A stretch of DNA of 64,000 nucleotides from Heligmosomoides polygyrus polygyrus (Eukaryota; Nematoda; Chromadorea; Rhabditida; Heligmosomidae): positions 1 to 64,000 of the forward strand of contig CANDYH010000014.1 of assembly GCA_947396885.1 (NCBI GenBank), given 5' to 3'. Position 1 is the first letter of the stretch; the number at the start of each line of letters is the position of its first letter. A program made the translations under genes and the position numbers. The notes beneath the pieces are model-generated. The model was not told the DNA's origin and did no database searches. It saw only the letters and a program-made list of their open reading frames with translations. This document shows positions 43,533 through 53,840 of this stretch, piece after piece.

Positions 43533-44840
43533 TATTTTAAGAGCTGCAAACTCGGACGGCATTCGAAAAACTAGAAGAAAATCTCTATCTTTGAATGCAA
43601 AATGATATTTTGAAAAAGGCATCTTCGTGCGCGGTGGGGGGGGTGCGATTTCTCTGTGATTTTTGGCAAAAATCGCAGACCCCCGCCGCGCACGAATATG
43701 CCTTTTTTATGTTGTGATCTTCAGAAAGAGCATTTTCTCTAGTTTTTCGAATGTCGCTCGATTTTGCAAACTCTTAAAATTTAGAGAGTTATGTCCATTT
43801 TTATAAAACTGCTCCAATTTTTTGAGCAAAAATCGCACCTTCACGGCCGCGCATGAAAATGTCTTTTTAAAGAGGTGGTTTTATGCTCATAAGAAAGAGA
43901 ACTTCTTCTAGTATTTGGAGTGCCACCCGCATTTGCATAAATCTGCATAAACTGAACGAGTTACGATCGGTTGAACAAAGTACAAGTATAGCACACTCCA
44001 ATCACATTGACGAGCGATCGACCAGTGGTGACCCATCCTTCTTGATCACATCGAAAATAGCTCCAGATGAGCTGCGTTTTTTGTTATGTATCAAGTAAAT
44101 ATTGTGCTTTTGTAATGCTACTTTTCAGCTCTAGTCGTCGCTCCGTTCAGGTTGTGTTTTTTGTTTTTTAAATGTTTTTTTTTGAAAAATAAAATAAAAT
44201 TTTGTGCATGACCTCACCTGATCGCAAGCAAGATCGCCTAGGAAAGGGTCGATTTTGAAATACATATATATAGAATAGAAATTGCCGTTTTGTAAAGCTA
44301 TATTTCAGCTCTAGACATCGTTCCGTTCAGGAAGAAAACCTTTATTTTTGAAAAAAGAAGATTTTGAGCATGACTTTACCTCGTCGCAAGGAAGATCACT
44401 TAAGAAAATGTTGATTTTTTGAACAAGTGCTAAATAAAAGCTGTGCTGTTGCAACCTCCAGCTTCAGCTCCAGTGGTAGCCTAACTCAGGTAACATTTTT
44501 TGTTTCTGGAAAAATCCAGGATAAGAAAATCACTCCACCTGATCGGATGAAAGGCTGCTTAAAAGAGGCCTGCTTTTTTCCTGCTACAAATTGAAGGTTA
44601 GCTTTCGGTAAGATCCACTTTCAACTCCAGTAGTGACATCTCTCAACTGATAAATGAGTCACGCCGTCTCAGCGAAAACTGAGTCGCAATCAGTCCATTT
44701 GTCGCGAATCGCGAGCTTCGCTCCCATCTAAAATCCCGTGGGCGCCCGTACTCTCGGCCTCTCCTCCATGAGGCACGTACTGCCCGGCCTGTCGCCGCGG
44801 CCCCGTAGCCTAATAGGCTCCGCCTACAGGCGCTCGTGGC

Positions 44841-44847
44841 TATAAAA
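44841..44847 (+). promoter_or_regulatory. LTR TATA box
   Basis: TATAAAA in the 5' LTR, 141 bp from its start; the 3' LTR has the same at 57,542-57,548. It is the likely core promoter of the genomic RNA. Confidence 0.7.
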
Positions 44848-45263
44848 GCCACGTAATCGGCGCCTCGGCATTGCTCTTTTGGCTCATTCGCTCTCGTGCG
44901 CCCTCCCGTGCGGCGGCCCTCGGGTCGCTGGCAATCCAGCTCCGCGCTTCGGCGCACCGGCACATCCAACGGGCACCGCGCTGCCGCGGGCAGTTGCGTG
45001 CCGACCTTTTGCAGTGAATATCGATCATCGATTCGGAGGATGCCGAGGGGCCTTGCCACCCGTTTCAGCCTTGTTGCTGAATGTACACGCAGTGGCCGCT
45101 TGTCCCGAATGGGATGAATCAACGGCTCCGAGACGCACTACAATTTGGTCGCTGAAGTGGACATCATGACCGCACGTATATCGACTACTACAGTGCTGAC
45201 TCCCGTTGTGTTGCTGTATTCCTAATGGTGTTCTCTACATCCCGCTTATCGAGGAGCTTTTAT

Positions 45264-45269
45264 AATAAA
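45264..45269 (+). terminator. LTR polyadenylation signal
   Basis: AATAAA in the 5' LTR, repeated at 57,965-57,970 in the 3' LTR, where it would be the functional site for 3'-end formation. Confidence 0.6.
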
Positions 45270-45827
45270 TATATTATGGTACGCTGTTCGGCATCGGAAA
45301 GGAAGTGGGCGGTAAGTCCCTATGTAATGGTGTTCGGTTGTGTCGTATCCATGATCAAGGTCCGCCGCGGATCAATCGAGCGGCGTCCCCACCGGCGCAG
45401 TGGTAGCGCAGCGCCCTGTGCCCGCGGACGGCCACCGCCCTTGGTTACGACCATGCTGTCGTTTCGGGGCTGGTCCGTTCGCTGGCATGGGCCTGCTCCG
45501 CCTGCTGCCGAGCCGGCTGGCGGCTCATTGCGATGGGATTCAAACCGGGTGTCACGTAAGATAGCTCTTACTCACCGCATTGGCTCTGTCCCGCACATGC
45601 TGTATGCGTAGGTGCCGAGAGTTGGCCCCGCCCGCTTGGGGCGAGCGGGGCACTCACGCGGGGACCCCACCGCTGGGACGCAAGGCGGGCCAGGATCCTC
45701 GGGGTTGCCCATGCTACCTAGGGAGATGTTGTGGAGTCTTAGCGGCTCGCGGCTGCCATGGGGCAGCCGGATAGCCTTCGGTACAGTGGCACAGCTTCGC
45801 CCGCACTGGGGCTACCGGTTCGCAACA

Positions 45828-45837
45828 TGGTGCATCG
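45828..45837 (+). other. primer-binding site (tRNA-Gly-like)
   Basis: TGGTGCATCG immediately follows the 5' LTR. It is complementary to the 3' end of a tRNA finishing CGATGCACCA, which fits nematode tRNA-Gly(GCC) as I recall it. Complementarity weakens after ten bases. The following leader to 46,986 has no supported ORF. Confidence 0.65.
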
Positions 45838-46986
45838 ACGTTGGCATTCGGACCCGTTGGTCAGTCGGTCGGCCAACCGGCTGGCCGTAAAAACGGCCCT
45901 GCCACGCTCGGTGCGAGGCGAAGCAATCCTCCCCTAGGTAGCTGTAGGAATGGGTTCTTTTCGAAGGTTGGGGGCTCAAAACTGGCGTAATAGGGGTGCG
46001 TTAAGGAAGATCGCGACGTGCAGGTCCGGCTGGACTGTGGCAACCAGCCAACAGGTCGTCGCAGAGCCTAGGACGCACTCGCCTGGGTTGGATGCAAGAC
46101 CAGGAGCAGGCGTAGTGCGGGGTGGATTCGACGTGCCAGCTCTGGCGCAAGGAGGTGTTGTGTTAACTGGGTAAAGCGTCTAGGCAGGTATGCAACGTTG
46201 CTCACGCTTAGTTAGTACCACGGCGGGATAAGTGGGCGCACCTGGGGGGACTAGTCCTATTTCCGATACCGTACGAGTTGGCCACTCGGTGAGGTATTGC
46301 GGATCGGTGTTCGGGTAGTGCTGCTGAAAAAATCTGCAGCCTGTGCGCGTTCTGTTTCTGTGTTTTTGTAGACTAGCTCGGTCCTCATCTCTTTGAACTG
46401 CACCTTCAGTCGCTACAGTAGCCTCTTGTATTCGGTTCACCTTGCCCCCTGTCGGTGCGGTTTAGCGTGTGTCCGCGCCAATCCAGTGGGCGGATATTGG
46501 AAGTCGGTTACCACGTTACAGCATGTTTCCCCTTCATAACTAACTTCTTTTTAAGCTATCCACAATTACTCAAGGTGTCTTTCCACCCACTTCTATTGGC
46601 CATAAATCAAGTACAGGTACCATATGCATTTCATAAAGGTAATCCTCTGTAGTATACTTTATAAACAGTAGTATAAACCCCTTCTCTATAGCATAATATT
46701 TCCCCATGTAGTCGCTATAGGATGCAGTATATCACGGGTGGTCGTAGCACTCTTCACAAACCAATAATATCTCTACAACACCATATCCCTCCACATTTCC
46801 AACACAAAAACTTTATCCATTTCAGCGTTTCGATACACTATTATAGCCTTCATTATTCCATCACTTACCTTGCCGTATCCTCGTCGAGCGCGTGATGATA
46901 GGTGCCCCTTCATCTGAGGAGGGCGCCAAAGTCTTTATTCTACTTGCTACTTGTAGGGTAAAGGACTATTTGTTCCACGCGACAAA

Positions 46987-48429
46987 ATGCCAACGATTGG
47001 ATCCGTCAAAGCACAGATCACGAAAGCTGCGAATGCGTTGCGAGCCTTAATCCAAGCAACCGGTGAATCGATGTTCCATCCGTCTCTATACTGCAACAAC
47101 ACAGGTATGAGCCTATTGGAGCTACAAAAGCAGAAAGCGAACGTTGCCACTACAATGTGCCGTGTCCAGCAGCTCCTAAGCCGTCTGGAAGAACGGTGGG
47201 GAAGGGCAGAAGAGTACGCGAGCGAGCAGACGGTCTCGGACAAGGAGTCAGAGATCCTGGACGAATTTCGTGCGCATTGGGAAGCCAATGCCTGCGATCA
47301 GGTCGTCGAGGAGGTCCAGCTACTCCTAGCGAGACTTCAAGGAGCTCTCGTTGTAGTCGATACACCAATCCCCAGCAACGATCGATCTGCAAATGCCATC
47401 AATACCAACGAGGCGACAGAGAAAAAACCAAATATTCCAACATTCGGAGCAAACTCAAGATCAGCTCCCACTCCACAAAACTTAGAAGGCTTCACAGCGA
47501 ACGAACATCATAGTTCGCCAGTTCCAACAACTACATTTCAGCACGAAAAGGACAATGAGAGGTCATACTTTCAGACACCAGCCTCTTATCCTTCTATGCC
47601 GATTGTAGAACGTGAGCCTACAGTACAACTCGACTACGACCTAAATCAATCAATCAAGCTTCCGACGTTCGAGCTTCCAGAGTTCTCAGGAGACATGCAC
47701 GCCTTTGCAGAGTTTTGGGAACTATTCGCTACAGTCGTATACAACAACACCAGTGTACCAACGATTACTAAGTTCCTATATCTTAAGTCCAAGCTTAAGG
47801 GCGAAGCAGCAAATCTCATTGCTCCTCTGAACTTCTCAGAGCGGAACTATCAGGAAGCCGTAAAGATCCTGAAATATACCTATGCACGTCCAGAACTTCT
47901 CCGTGTTCGTCTATACGAACAACTCGAAGCAGTGCCACCGGCAAGTGATACACCACTCGGGCAACGTACCACCTTGTGCACTATAAAAGCCCTTTGGATT
48001 CAACTCCAAAGAGCAGGGGAACAGCCAGCATCATCAGGCCTAATGCGAACAATTCGCAGAAAATTCCCCATAAGCACAAGAAGAGATGCCCACAAGCTTC
48101 GAAAACGCACAGATAACTGGACGGTAGAAGAACTATTAACAGCTCTCGACCAGGTAATCGACGAGTTGGAGATCACGGAAGATCCTGATTCATTAGAATC
48201 GGTTCCCCAATATACCCTATCTGTACAACACGGTCGTTCAAGTTCTCCAAAAAGACCAAGAGAACGAGACTCCATAAAAAGGAGACACAACGGCAATAAA
48301 CGTAGTCGTTCTCCAGCGAACGGGAACTCGACAGAAAGTCGACGTTGTCCATTCTGTGTTCATGGAACACACGAACCAGAGGACTGTCTAGAAGTCTCAC
48401 ATCCTCAGGACAGGAGACAATTAGCATAG
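46987..48429 (+). CDS. gag: BEL/Pao Gag (480 aa, ends at in-frame TAG)
   Basis: Structural nucleocapsid protein of the retrotransposon. The N-terminus is helical (SVKAQITKAANALRALIQAT). A DUF1759-type region starts near residue 223 (IKLPTFELPEFSGDMHAFAE) and runs to about residue 345 (KSKLKGEAANLI and LLRVRLYEQLEAV are typical). A basic Arg/Ser stretch precedes the first zinc knuckle, CPFCVHGTHEPEDC at residue 454 (CX2CX4HX4C). Translation then meets TAG at 48,427-48,429, just before two more knuckles that are open in the same frame. In relatives I know, gag and pol form one frame here, so the TAG is either a nonsense mutation or a readthrough site. Confidence 0.95.
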   Translation: MPTIGSVKAQITKAANALRALIQATGESMFHPSLYCNNTGMSLLELQKQKANVATTMCRVQQLLSRLEERWGRAEEYASEQTVSDKESEILDEFRAHWEANACDQVVEEVQLLLARLQGALVVVDTPIPSNDRSANAINTNEATEKKPNIPTFGANSRSAPTPQNLEGFTANEHHSSPVPTTTFQHEKDNERSYFQTPASYPSMPIVEREPTVQLDYDLNQSIKLPTFELPEFSGDMHAFAEFWELFATVVYNNTSVPTITKFLYLKSKLKGEAANLIAPLNFSERNYQEAVKILKYTYARPELLRVRLYEQLEAVPPASDTPLGQRTTLCTIKALWIQLQRAGEQPASSGLMRTIRRKFPISTRRDAHKLRKRTDNWTVEELLTALDQVIDELEITEDPDSLESVPQYTLSVQHGRSSSPKRPRERDSIKRRHNGNKRSRSPANGNSTESRRCPFCVHGTHEPEDCLEVSHPQDRRQLA

Positions 48430-51369
48430 CGTCAAGACCTCTGCTGGATCTGTCTCAAAAAGGGACACGTCAGTAAAGAATGCAGAGCACCAATATGCTC
48501 CATCTGTCGACGTTCACATCACAAAGCCCTTTGCTACAGACAGCATAGAACAAGAAGTCCAATACGATCGGACTCTTCAAGACGGGATCGCTACTACAGA
48601 CCGCGTTCACCGCGACGTCGAGACTCCAGTTCGGAATCTAGATATTCCTTCAAGACACGATCACGTTCATCAAGCCGGTCAGATAGAACACCTTCTCCTC
48701 GAAGAGACAACACTCGAAACTATTACAGAAGAGGAAGAAACTCACCGCATCCCAGAGTTGGCTTCCAAGATCAGCCAACATATTCTGGAAGAATTCGTAG
48801 TCACCACTATAATACGTCCTCAAGAGAGTCGAGTGAATCGAGCGATAGCGAGAACAACACGGACGATGTACCAAAGAAGAATTACCAAACGAATGTCCAA
48901 GTGGCTATAATACCAGAGCCACACCACAAAACGGTAGCATGCAGGTCATCGTCACCAGGAAAATCACCTCGCCTTATGATTATCGAAGCACTCGCACACA
49001 ATTTCTCTACGAAAGCCGATCAACGAGTCACTGTACTTCTCGATAGCGGCAGCCAATATAGCTTCATTGCAATGAAAACTGCTGAAGCACTCGGTTTAAA
49101 GATGAAACACCCTAAGGACGTTACGACTATAACATTCGGTGGTCACGAACACACCGAGAAATCATACCGAGTCAAGACAACATTACGGAATCCAACGACA
49201 GGCACTCCTGTGAAGCTAAAACTCTGGACTCGTACACATATAACATCTATTCCAGAGCAGATTAACACAACCCAAGAAGTGTCAGCCAGAGAGTCATCAG
49301 AAATCGATATCCTCATCGGCATGGATCACTACTGGAGTGTCATAAGTCTCAATAACAACGAGAAGCTTCCATCAGGACTTGTGCAATCACAGACTAAACT
49401 AGGACCAATCCTCTCTGGTCCCACCAATCCATCCTCTCAGCGAGTCTTCACAACATCAGTCGAATTCGAAGACAACGACGAGTCCATGGACACTATGGTT
49501 CGGAAACTATGCGCATTAGACTCAGCAGACTTGGAAGAGGACCACGAGACAGATGCATCAGAGATAATCCAGCAATATTATAATACAGTTCGAGTCATCA
49601 ACGGACTAATACATGTACGATTCCCATGGAAAGTCAAATATCCGCATCTACCGGACAACAAGGCATTAGCCTTGCGCAGACTCGAAAGCCAGTACGATAA
49701 ACTCCGCACTGATAACAAGGTGTGGGAAGAGTACTGTAAGACATTCGAGCAACAACTCCAGTCCGGCATAATTGAAGAGGTCACTCAAGACCCGCCTATG
49801 GGAATCCCAATGTACTATATACCACACCAGGCTGTCATAAAATCAGACAGCAAGACAACGAAACTCCGCATCGTTTTTGACGCGTCGAGTCACATGAAAG
49901 GCGTTCCGAGCCTAAACGACTGTATCCATCAAGGACCTACGATGCTGCCAGACTTGTGCGGAACACTTCTCCGTGCAAGATTGACACCTATCCTCATCAC
50001 AGCAGACGTCGAAAAGGCATTCCATCAGATTCGACTACAGGAAAGTGAACGAGACGCCACACGATTCCTATGGCTTAAAGATCCATCAAAACCGCCAAGG
50101 AAGAACAACATCCGTATCCTGCGATTCACGCGTATACCATTCGGCGTGAACGCATCGCCTTTCCTGCTAGCTATGTCCATCAAGTACGCATTAGAACGGA
50201 ATCACGATAACAGTCAGCAAAAGGAAATCCTTGCCAATACGTATGTCGATAACCTTCTAATCGGAGCTGTAAACAACGAAGAAGGAATCGCTAAACAACA
50301 TCAATGCAAGGAAATCTTCAGCAATATGGGAATGAACCTACGTGAGTTTGTTTCCAATTCTAAATCCGTTATGAACAACATTCCAGATCAAGATCGTACA
50401 ACATGGACTCCAGAATCTACGGTCAAACTGCTCGGCATTCGATGGAACCCCGATTCAGACAAATTAATGGTTCCTATAAAGGCGTCAAACGTAGTAACAA
50501 CAAAACGAACAACGTTAAAAGCATTAGCCTCTACTTTTGATCCCCTAGGTCTTCTTACACCACTGTTTGTGCAAGCCAAAACGTTTCTCCAGGACCTATG
50601 GCTTAAGAATACAGACTGGGACACGCCTTTGCCTAACGCCGGCACGACCAAATGGAAGGAGATCGTCAACAACATAACTGGATTCACCAAGAGTGTACCA
50701 AGATTCATAGCCAGTAAGTCGAAGTGTAAATACGAATTAATAGTATTTTCAGATGCTTCAAAAAGGGTATACGCGGCAGTAGCATACTTGGTGTGCAAAC
50801 CGTATGGCGAAAAGCCCTTCAGCAACATCATTTATGCGAAGGCTAAAGTTGCAGCTCTCGAAAAGACAACGACTCCACGACTGGAGCTGCGAGCAATTAT
50901 ACTGGCAGTGAAAATGACTCAGTTCCTTCTCAAGGAATTGACTATAAGAGTGCATTCTATACATTTGTTGTCTGACTCTCAGATAGCACTGTATTGGATA
51001 CACTCAAAGAGACAGCTCAAAACATTTGTCAATAACCGCGTGAAACTCATTCACGAGGCAATAGATAAATTCAAAACATCAAAAATCAATTGCTGTTTCC
51101 ACTATGTCAAGACCAATGAGAACCCTGCGGACTGCGCCACAAGAGGTCTTACAGCCTCGGAATTCAACAGCCACATGTGGTGGCATGGACCGCAGTTTAT
51201 TTTAGATCCATCAACGTCTTGGCCCTACTCGAACATGGACTTCGCATCTACACTTCCAACAACAGCGGAAGCAGAAATGGAACTCAAGAACGTCAATATA
51301 AGTCGTTCGTTCCCTTCGAACGTACCAATTCGTACACCAAACTTGTTCGCATCACAGCCTACGTTCTAA
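48430..51369 (+). CDS. pol: BEL/Pao Pol part 1: knuckles, protease, RT, RNase H
   Basis: Open in the gag frame from the codon after the TAG, and the first ATG lies well inside (about 48,977), so it depends on gag translation. Order: knuckles CWICLKKGHVSKEC and CSICRRSHHKALC, an Arg/Ser-rich linker, aspartic protease (VLLDSGSQYSFI, catalytic Asp codon at 49,042), then reverse transcriptase with LRIVFDASSHMKG, ITADVEKAFHQIRLQE, FGVNASPFLLA and YVDN at 50,242. The last is YVDD in many retroelements; YVDN is, as I recall, common in nematode Pao. RNase H follows with VFSDASKRVYAA, ELRAIILA and LLSDSQIALYWI, ending ENPADCATRGL. The frame stops at 51,369 just past RNase H. Confidence 0.95.
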   Translation, partial: RQDLCWICLKKGHVSKECRAPICSICRRSHHKALCYRQHRTRSPIRSDSSRRDRYYRPRSPRRRDSSSESRYSFKTRSRSSSRSDRTPSPRRDNTRNYYRRGRNSPHPRVGFQDQPTYSGRIRSHHYNTSSRESSESSDSENNTDDVPKKNYQTNVQVAIIPEPHHKTVACRSSSPGKSPRLMIIEALAHNFSTKADQRVTVLLDSGSQYSFIAMKTAEALGLKMKHPKDVTTITFGGHEHTEKSYRVKTTLRNPTTGTPVKLKLWTRTHITSIPEQINTTQEVSARESSEIDILIGMDHYWSVISLNNNEKLPSGLVQSQTKLGPILSGPTNPSSQRVFTTSVEFEDNDESMDTMVRKLCALDSADLEEDHETDASEIIQQYYNTVRVINGLIHVRFPWKVKYPHLPDNKALALRRLESQYDKLRTDNKVWEEYCKTFEQQLQSGIIEEVTQDPPMGIPMYYIPHQAVIKSDSKTTKLRIVFDASSHMKGVPSLNDCIHQGPTMLPDLCGTLLRARLTPILITADVEKAFHQIRLQESERDATRFLWLKDPSKPPRKNNIRILRFTRIPFGVNASPFLLAMSIKYALERNHDNSQQKEILANTYVDNLLIGAVNNEEGIAKQHQCKEIFSNMGMNLREFVSNSKSVMNNIPDQDRTTWTPESTVKLLGIRWNPDSDKLMVPIKASNVVTTKRTTLKALASTFDPLGLLTPLFVQAKTFLQDLWLKNTDWDTPLPNAGTTKWKEIVNNITGFTKSVPRFIASKSKCKYELIVFSDASKRVYAAVAYLVCKPYGEKPFSNIIYAKAKVAALEKTTTPRLELRAIILAVKMTQFLLKELTIRVHSIHLLSDSQIALYWIHSKRQLKTFVNNRVKLIHEAIDKFKTSKINCCFHYVKTNENPADCATRGLTASEFNSHMWWHGPQFILDPSTSWPYSNMDFASTLPTTAEAEMELKNVNISRSFPSNVPIRTPNLFASQPTF

Positions 51370-52937
51370 AATTCCTTTCTAAACTTCATCTTTCGCTAAT
51401 TCAGAAAAACGCAGACCGTTTTGCGAACAAGAATAATGTATTTACTCAATTCGACATTATATCGGACATAACGACGCGCGACTGGAAAGCAGCCGAACAT
51501 ATCATCCTCCGCGAACACTACCGCGAGAGTTCTGACCAACTCCAGAGCCGCGCTGTACAACGATTTCACGTGAGGCAAACAGATAACGGACTATATCGAA
51601 GCATGTCTCGGATGGGAAACGCAAGGATTCCTGCGATAGCAAAGAATCCCATACTATTAATACCATACCATCCCTTGACACGCATGCTAGTAACCCATTA
51701 CCACCTGAGGTTACATCATGCAGGTGCTTCCCATCTCTTGTCCGCATTACAAAACCACTATTTGATTCCAAAAATTCGTAGAATCGCCAACAGTGTCATT
51801 TCAGGATGCGCCATATGTAAACGTCATCAAGGTCGCCACTACGCGTATCCGACGATGCCAGATCTACCGTCGGAAAGAGTGAATCAAAGCCGTCCATTCG
51901 AAAATACAGGACTAGACTATTTTGGGCCACTTCACATACGTTCCCAGGACAATCAAAACCAAAAAGTCTGGGTCTGCTTGTTTACCTGTATGGCTACAAG
52001 GGCTATTCATTTAGAACTTGTACCAGACAATTCAGCCACCCAGTTCCTGCTAGCTTTCAGACGATTTATATCTCGTCGAGGAGCACCGAACACCATAATC
52101 AGCGATAATGCTCCTACCTTTAAGCTAGGCAGAGAAGTCCTAATCAACGAATTACAACACGTTGCAGAGAACAAAGTAATCAAGGATTTTAGCACGGCCA
52201 CAGGATTCGAATGGAAATTCATCACTCCGCTATCCCCGTCTAAAGGAGGATTTTACGAAAGACTGGTAGGATCTGTTAAATCTGCCTTGAAAAAGACAAT
52301 TTGCAGAAAACTACTCGACATTTGGAACCTCCAAACTCTCCTCACGGAAGTAGAATCGACCGTCAACACTCGTCCAATAACACCAGTGACGAGCAGCGCT
52401 GAAGAAGAACTGAGCATTCTACGACCTATCGACTTAATCACACCAAATTTCAGCTTAGGACACTTGGGAACCGCCAACACAGCTGTTACGTCGAAAGACT
52501 CTTTCAGCAATTCAGACTCCCAAGAATATCTCCTATTTCAGTATAGTCTTCTCCGAGATTCCCTCCACACATTCTGGGACATTTGGCATAAAGAATATCT
52601 TAGAGCTCTTGCAGAAAGAAACCAGGTTCGTTCTGGCAAACGACAATGCTCATCGAGACAGCCAAAAATCGGAGACGTTGTCATCATCGAAACGGACAAT
52701 ATAGGACGATCACATTGGCCGTTGGGTGTTGTAGTAGAACTAAGAAGATCCTCAGACGGCGCTATCAGGTCAGTAAGAGTAAGAACATCCAAACGACACA
52801 TTTTAGATCGATCAACGAATCAGCTGATTCCTTTGGAAGTCGCCGCTGCTGACGAAAACTCAACAAAGGTCACAACGCCCACGCCTCCTACAAGAATCCA
52901 ACCGCCACGTGCGGCAAAGAAGACAACTCGACAATAG
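51280..52937 (+). CDS. pol: BEL/Pao Pol part 2: integrase
   Basis: This region continues Pol in the -1 frame relative to RNase H; the two frames overlap over 51,177-51,369. The typical linker (YVLKFLSKLHLSLIQ) is already in this frame, so the shift lies at about 51,280-51,330. Integrase: zinc-binding HHCC (HYHLRLHHAGASH and CAICKRHQG), catalytic Asp in LDYFGPLHI (51,912), Asp in SDNAPTFKL (52,102) and Glu in GGFYERLVGS (52,253). The DDE triad is complete. A C-terminal DUF5641-like region follows (KIGDVVIIETDN, WPLGVVVEL, about 52,660-52,840), ending in a basic Pro/Thr tail. Programmed frameshift or mutation cannot be told apart here. Confidence 0.93.
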
Positions 52938-53840
52938 CTCTTCAATACTCGAAATAGACACTCGATACAGTTCACACCAAATTACTCCTCTTATCACATT
53001 CCTATTTATCTATCTCTTTCTCCTCATCTCTTTACCCTTTCCTCTCTTCCCCCTTCTCACTTCCCCCTTTTTTCCCTCTATCTCTACTCTTTCTGCGCAC
53101 ATCAGGTCAATCAGGTCATTATTAGACTGCAGGCTATAATGCCCTCAAGTACTCTGAGCTGCGTATACGGTCGCGACACAAAACACCTTCAGCTCATTCT
53201 ACAACCTTATGCACGCGCACCATTCGCTATATCTCTCTCTCCATTTCAAACATATCCCTTTTAAAATCATCCTTCTTCGCCATTCTCTTTATAAATCCCT
53301 TCTTCTCAATAGAAACCCTTCCATCGATCATCTTTATTCAGTTCTCTCCCCTCTCATACCAAAAATTCATCTCCTCCTTTTAAGAATTCTCCACTTCTTC
53401 ATCTTGCCTCTCTTTTTACAATCCTTAGTTAACATAGTTCACTCACTTAGTCCTGTAATGGCACCATAAGTCTTTCATGTACTGACAACAGGTCAAAGCT
53501 GCGTCAAAAGAACAGCACAGACGAGCGGAAGTGCTTAAAAACACAAAAAAGCTCTAGTAAGTAAGTCCTTAGCGCTTCTTCTGGGCCCCGCGCCAAGAAT
53601 CCATGACAACGCAAATAGTGGGTCCCAAAGCGAAAACCGTAACGTGCACCGTTACACCGCTTCATTTCAAGATTCGTTCCCGCGCGACATAGTCTACATC
53701 CTCATCATTCGCTCCTTTGTTTCGTCATCATAAACTCCATTTCTATCATCATCATTTATGAACTCTCCTATATCAACTCTTCACTCCGTAAAAGTCAATT
53801 CCTTATAAATCGTTTCAGAATACTCTCAAACAAGGTCAAC
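52938..53840 (+). other. pol-ORF3 spacer with pyrimidine-rich tract
   Basis: About 900 bp without a supported ORF. From 52,990 to 53,450 the plus strand is markedly rich in C and T (CTCTTCCCCCTTCTCACTTC). It could act in splicing of a downstream ORF3 mRNA; AG acceptors occur within it, and the ORF3 start lies at 53,841. Confidence 0.6.

Larger units (their letters stand above)
38807..44648. repeat. 5.8-kb inverted repeat
   Basis: The outer ends are AGTTGAGAGATGT and its complement ACATCTCTCAACT. The left arm (38,807 to about 39,560) pairs with the right arm (about 43,640-44,648). Examples are ATCCGATCAGGTGGAGTGATTTTC against GAAAATCACTCCACCTGATCGGAT, and TCGATCGCTCGTC near 39,410 against its complement near 44,010. 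The arms are diverged (roughly 75-85% by eye) with repeated sub-blocks (GAACG...GAGCTGAGATG occurs twice in each). No transposase is visible. Another inverted element (39,799-42,334) lies inside, off-centre. The BEL/Pao element begins 52 bp to the right. Confidence 0.7.
44700..45827 (+). repeat. 5' LTR
   Basis: 1,128 bp, TG...CA ends. TATAAAA at 44,841-44,847 and AATAAA at 45,264-45,269 would set U3 at about 44,700-44,870, R to about 45,285, and U5 to 45,827. On the minus strand near 45,600-45,530 there is a tRNA-like pair of boxes (GCCAATGCGGTGAGTAAGAGC, then GGTTTGAATCCC), possibly from an old SINE. The open frames inside are shared with the 3' LTR and are not supported as genes. Confidence 0.97.

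Noticed and set aside
45225..45611. 128-codon frame conserved at 45,225 and 57,926
   Set aside because: The two copies lie in the LTRs, which are identical by mechanism, so conservation is no evidence of coding. No motif is seen.
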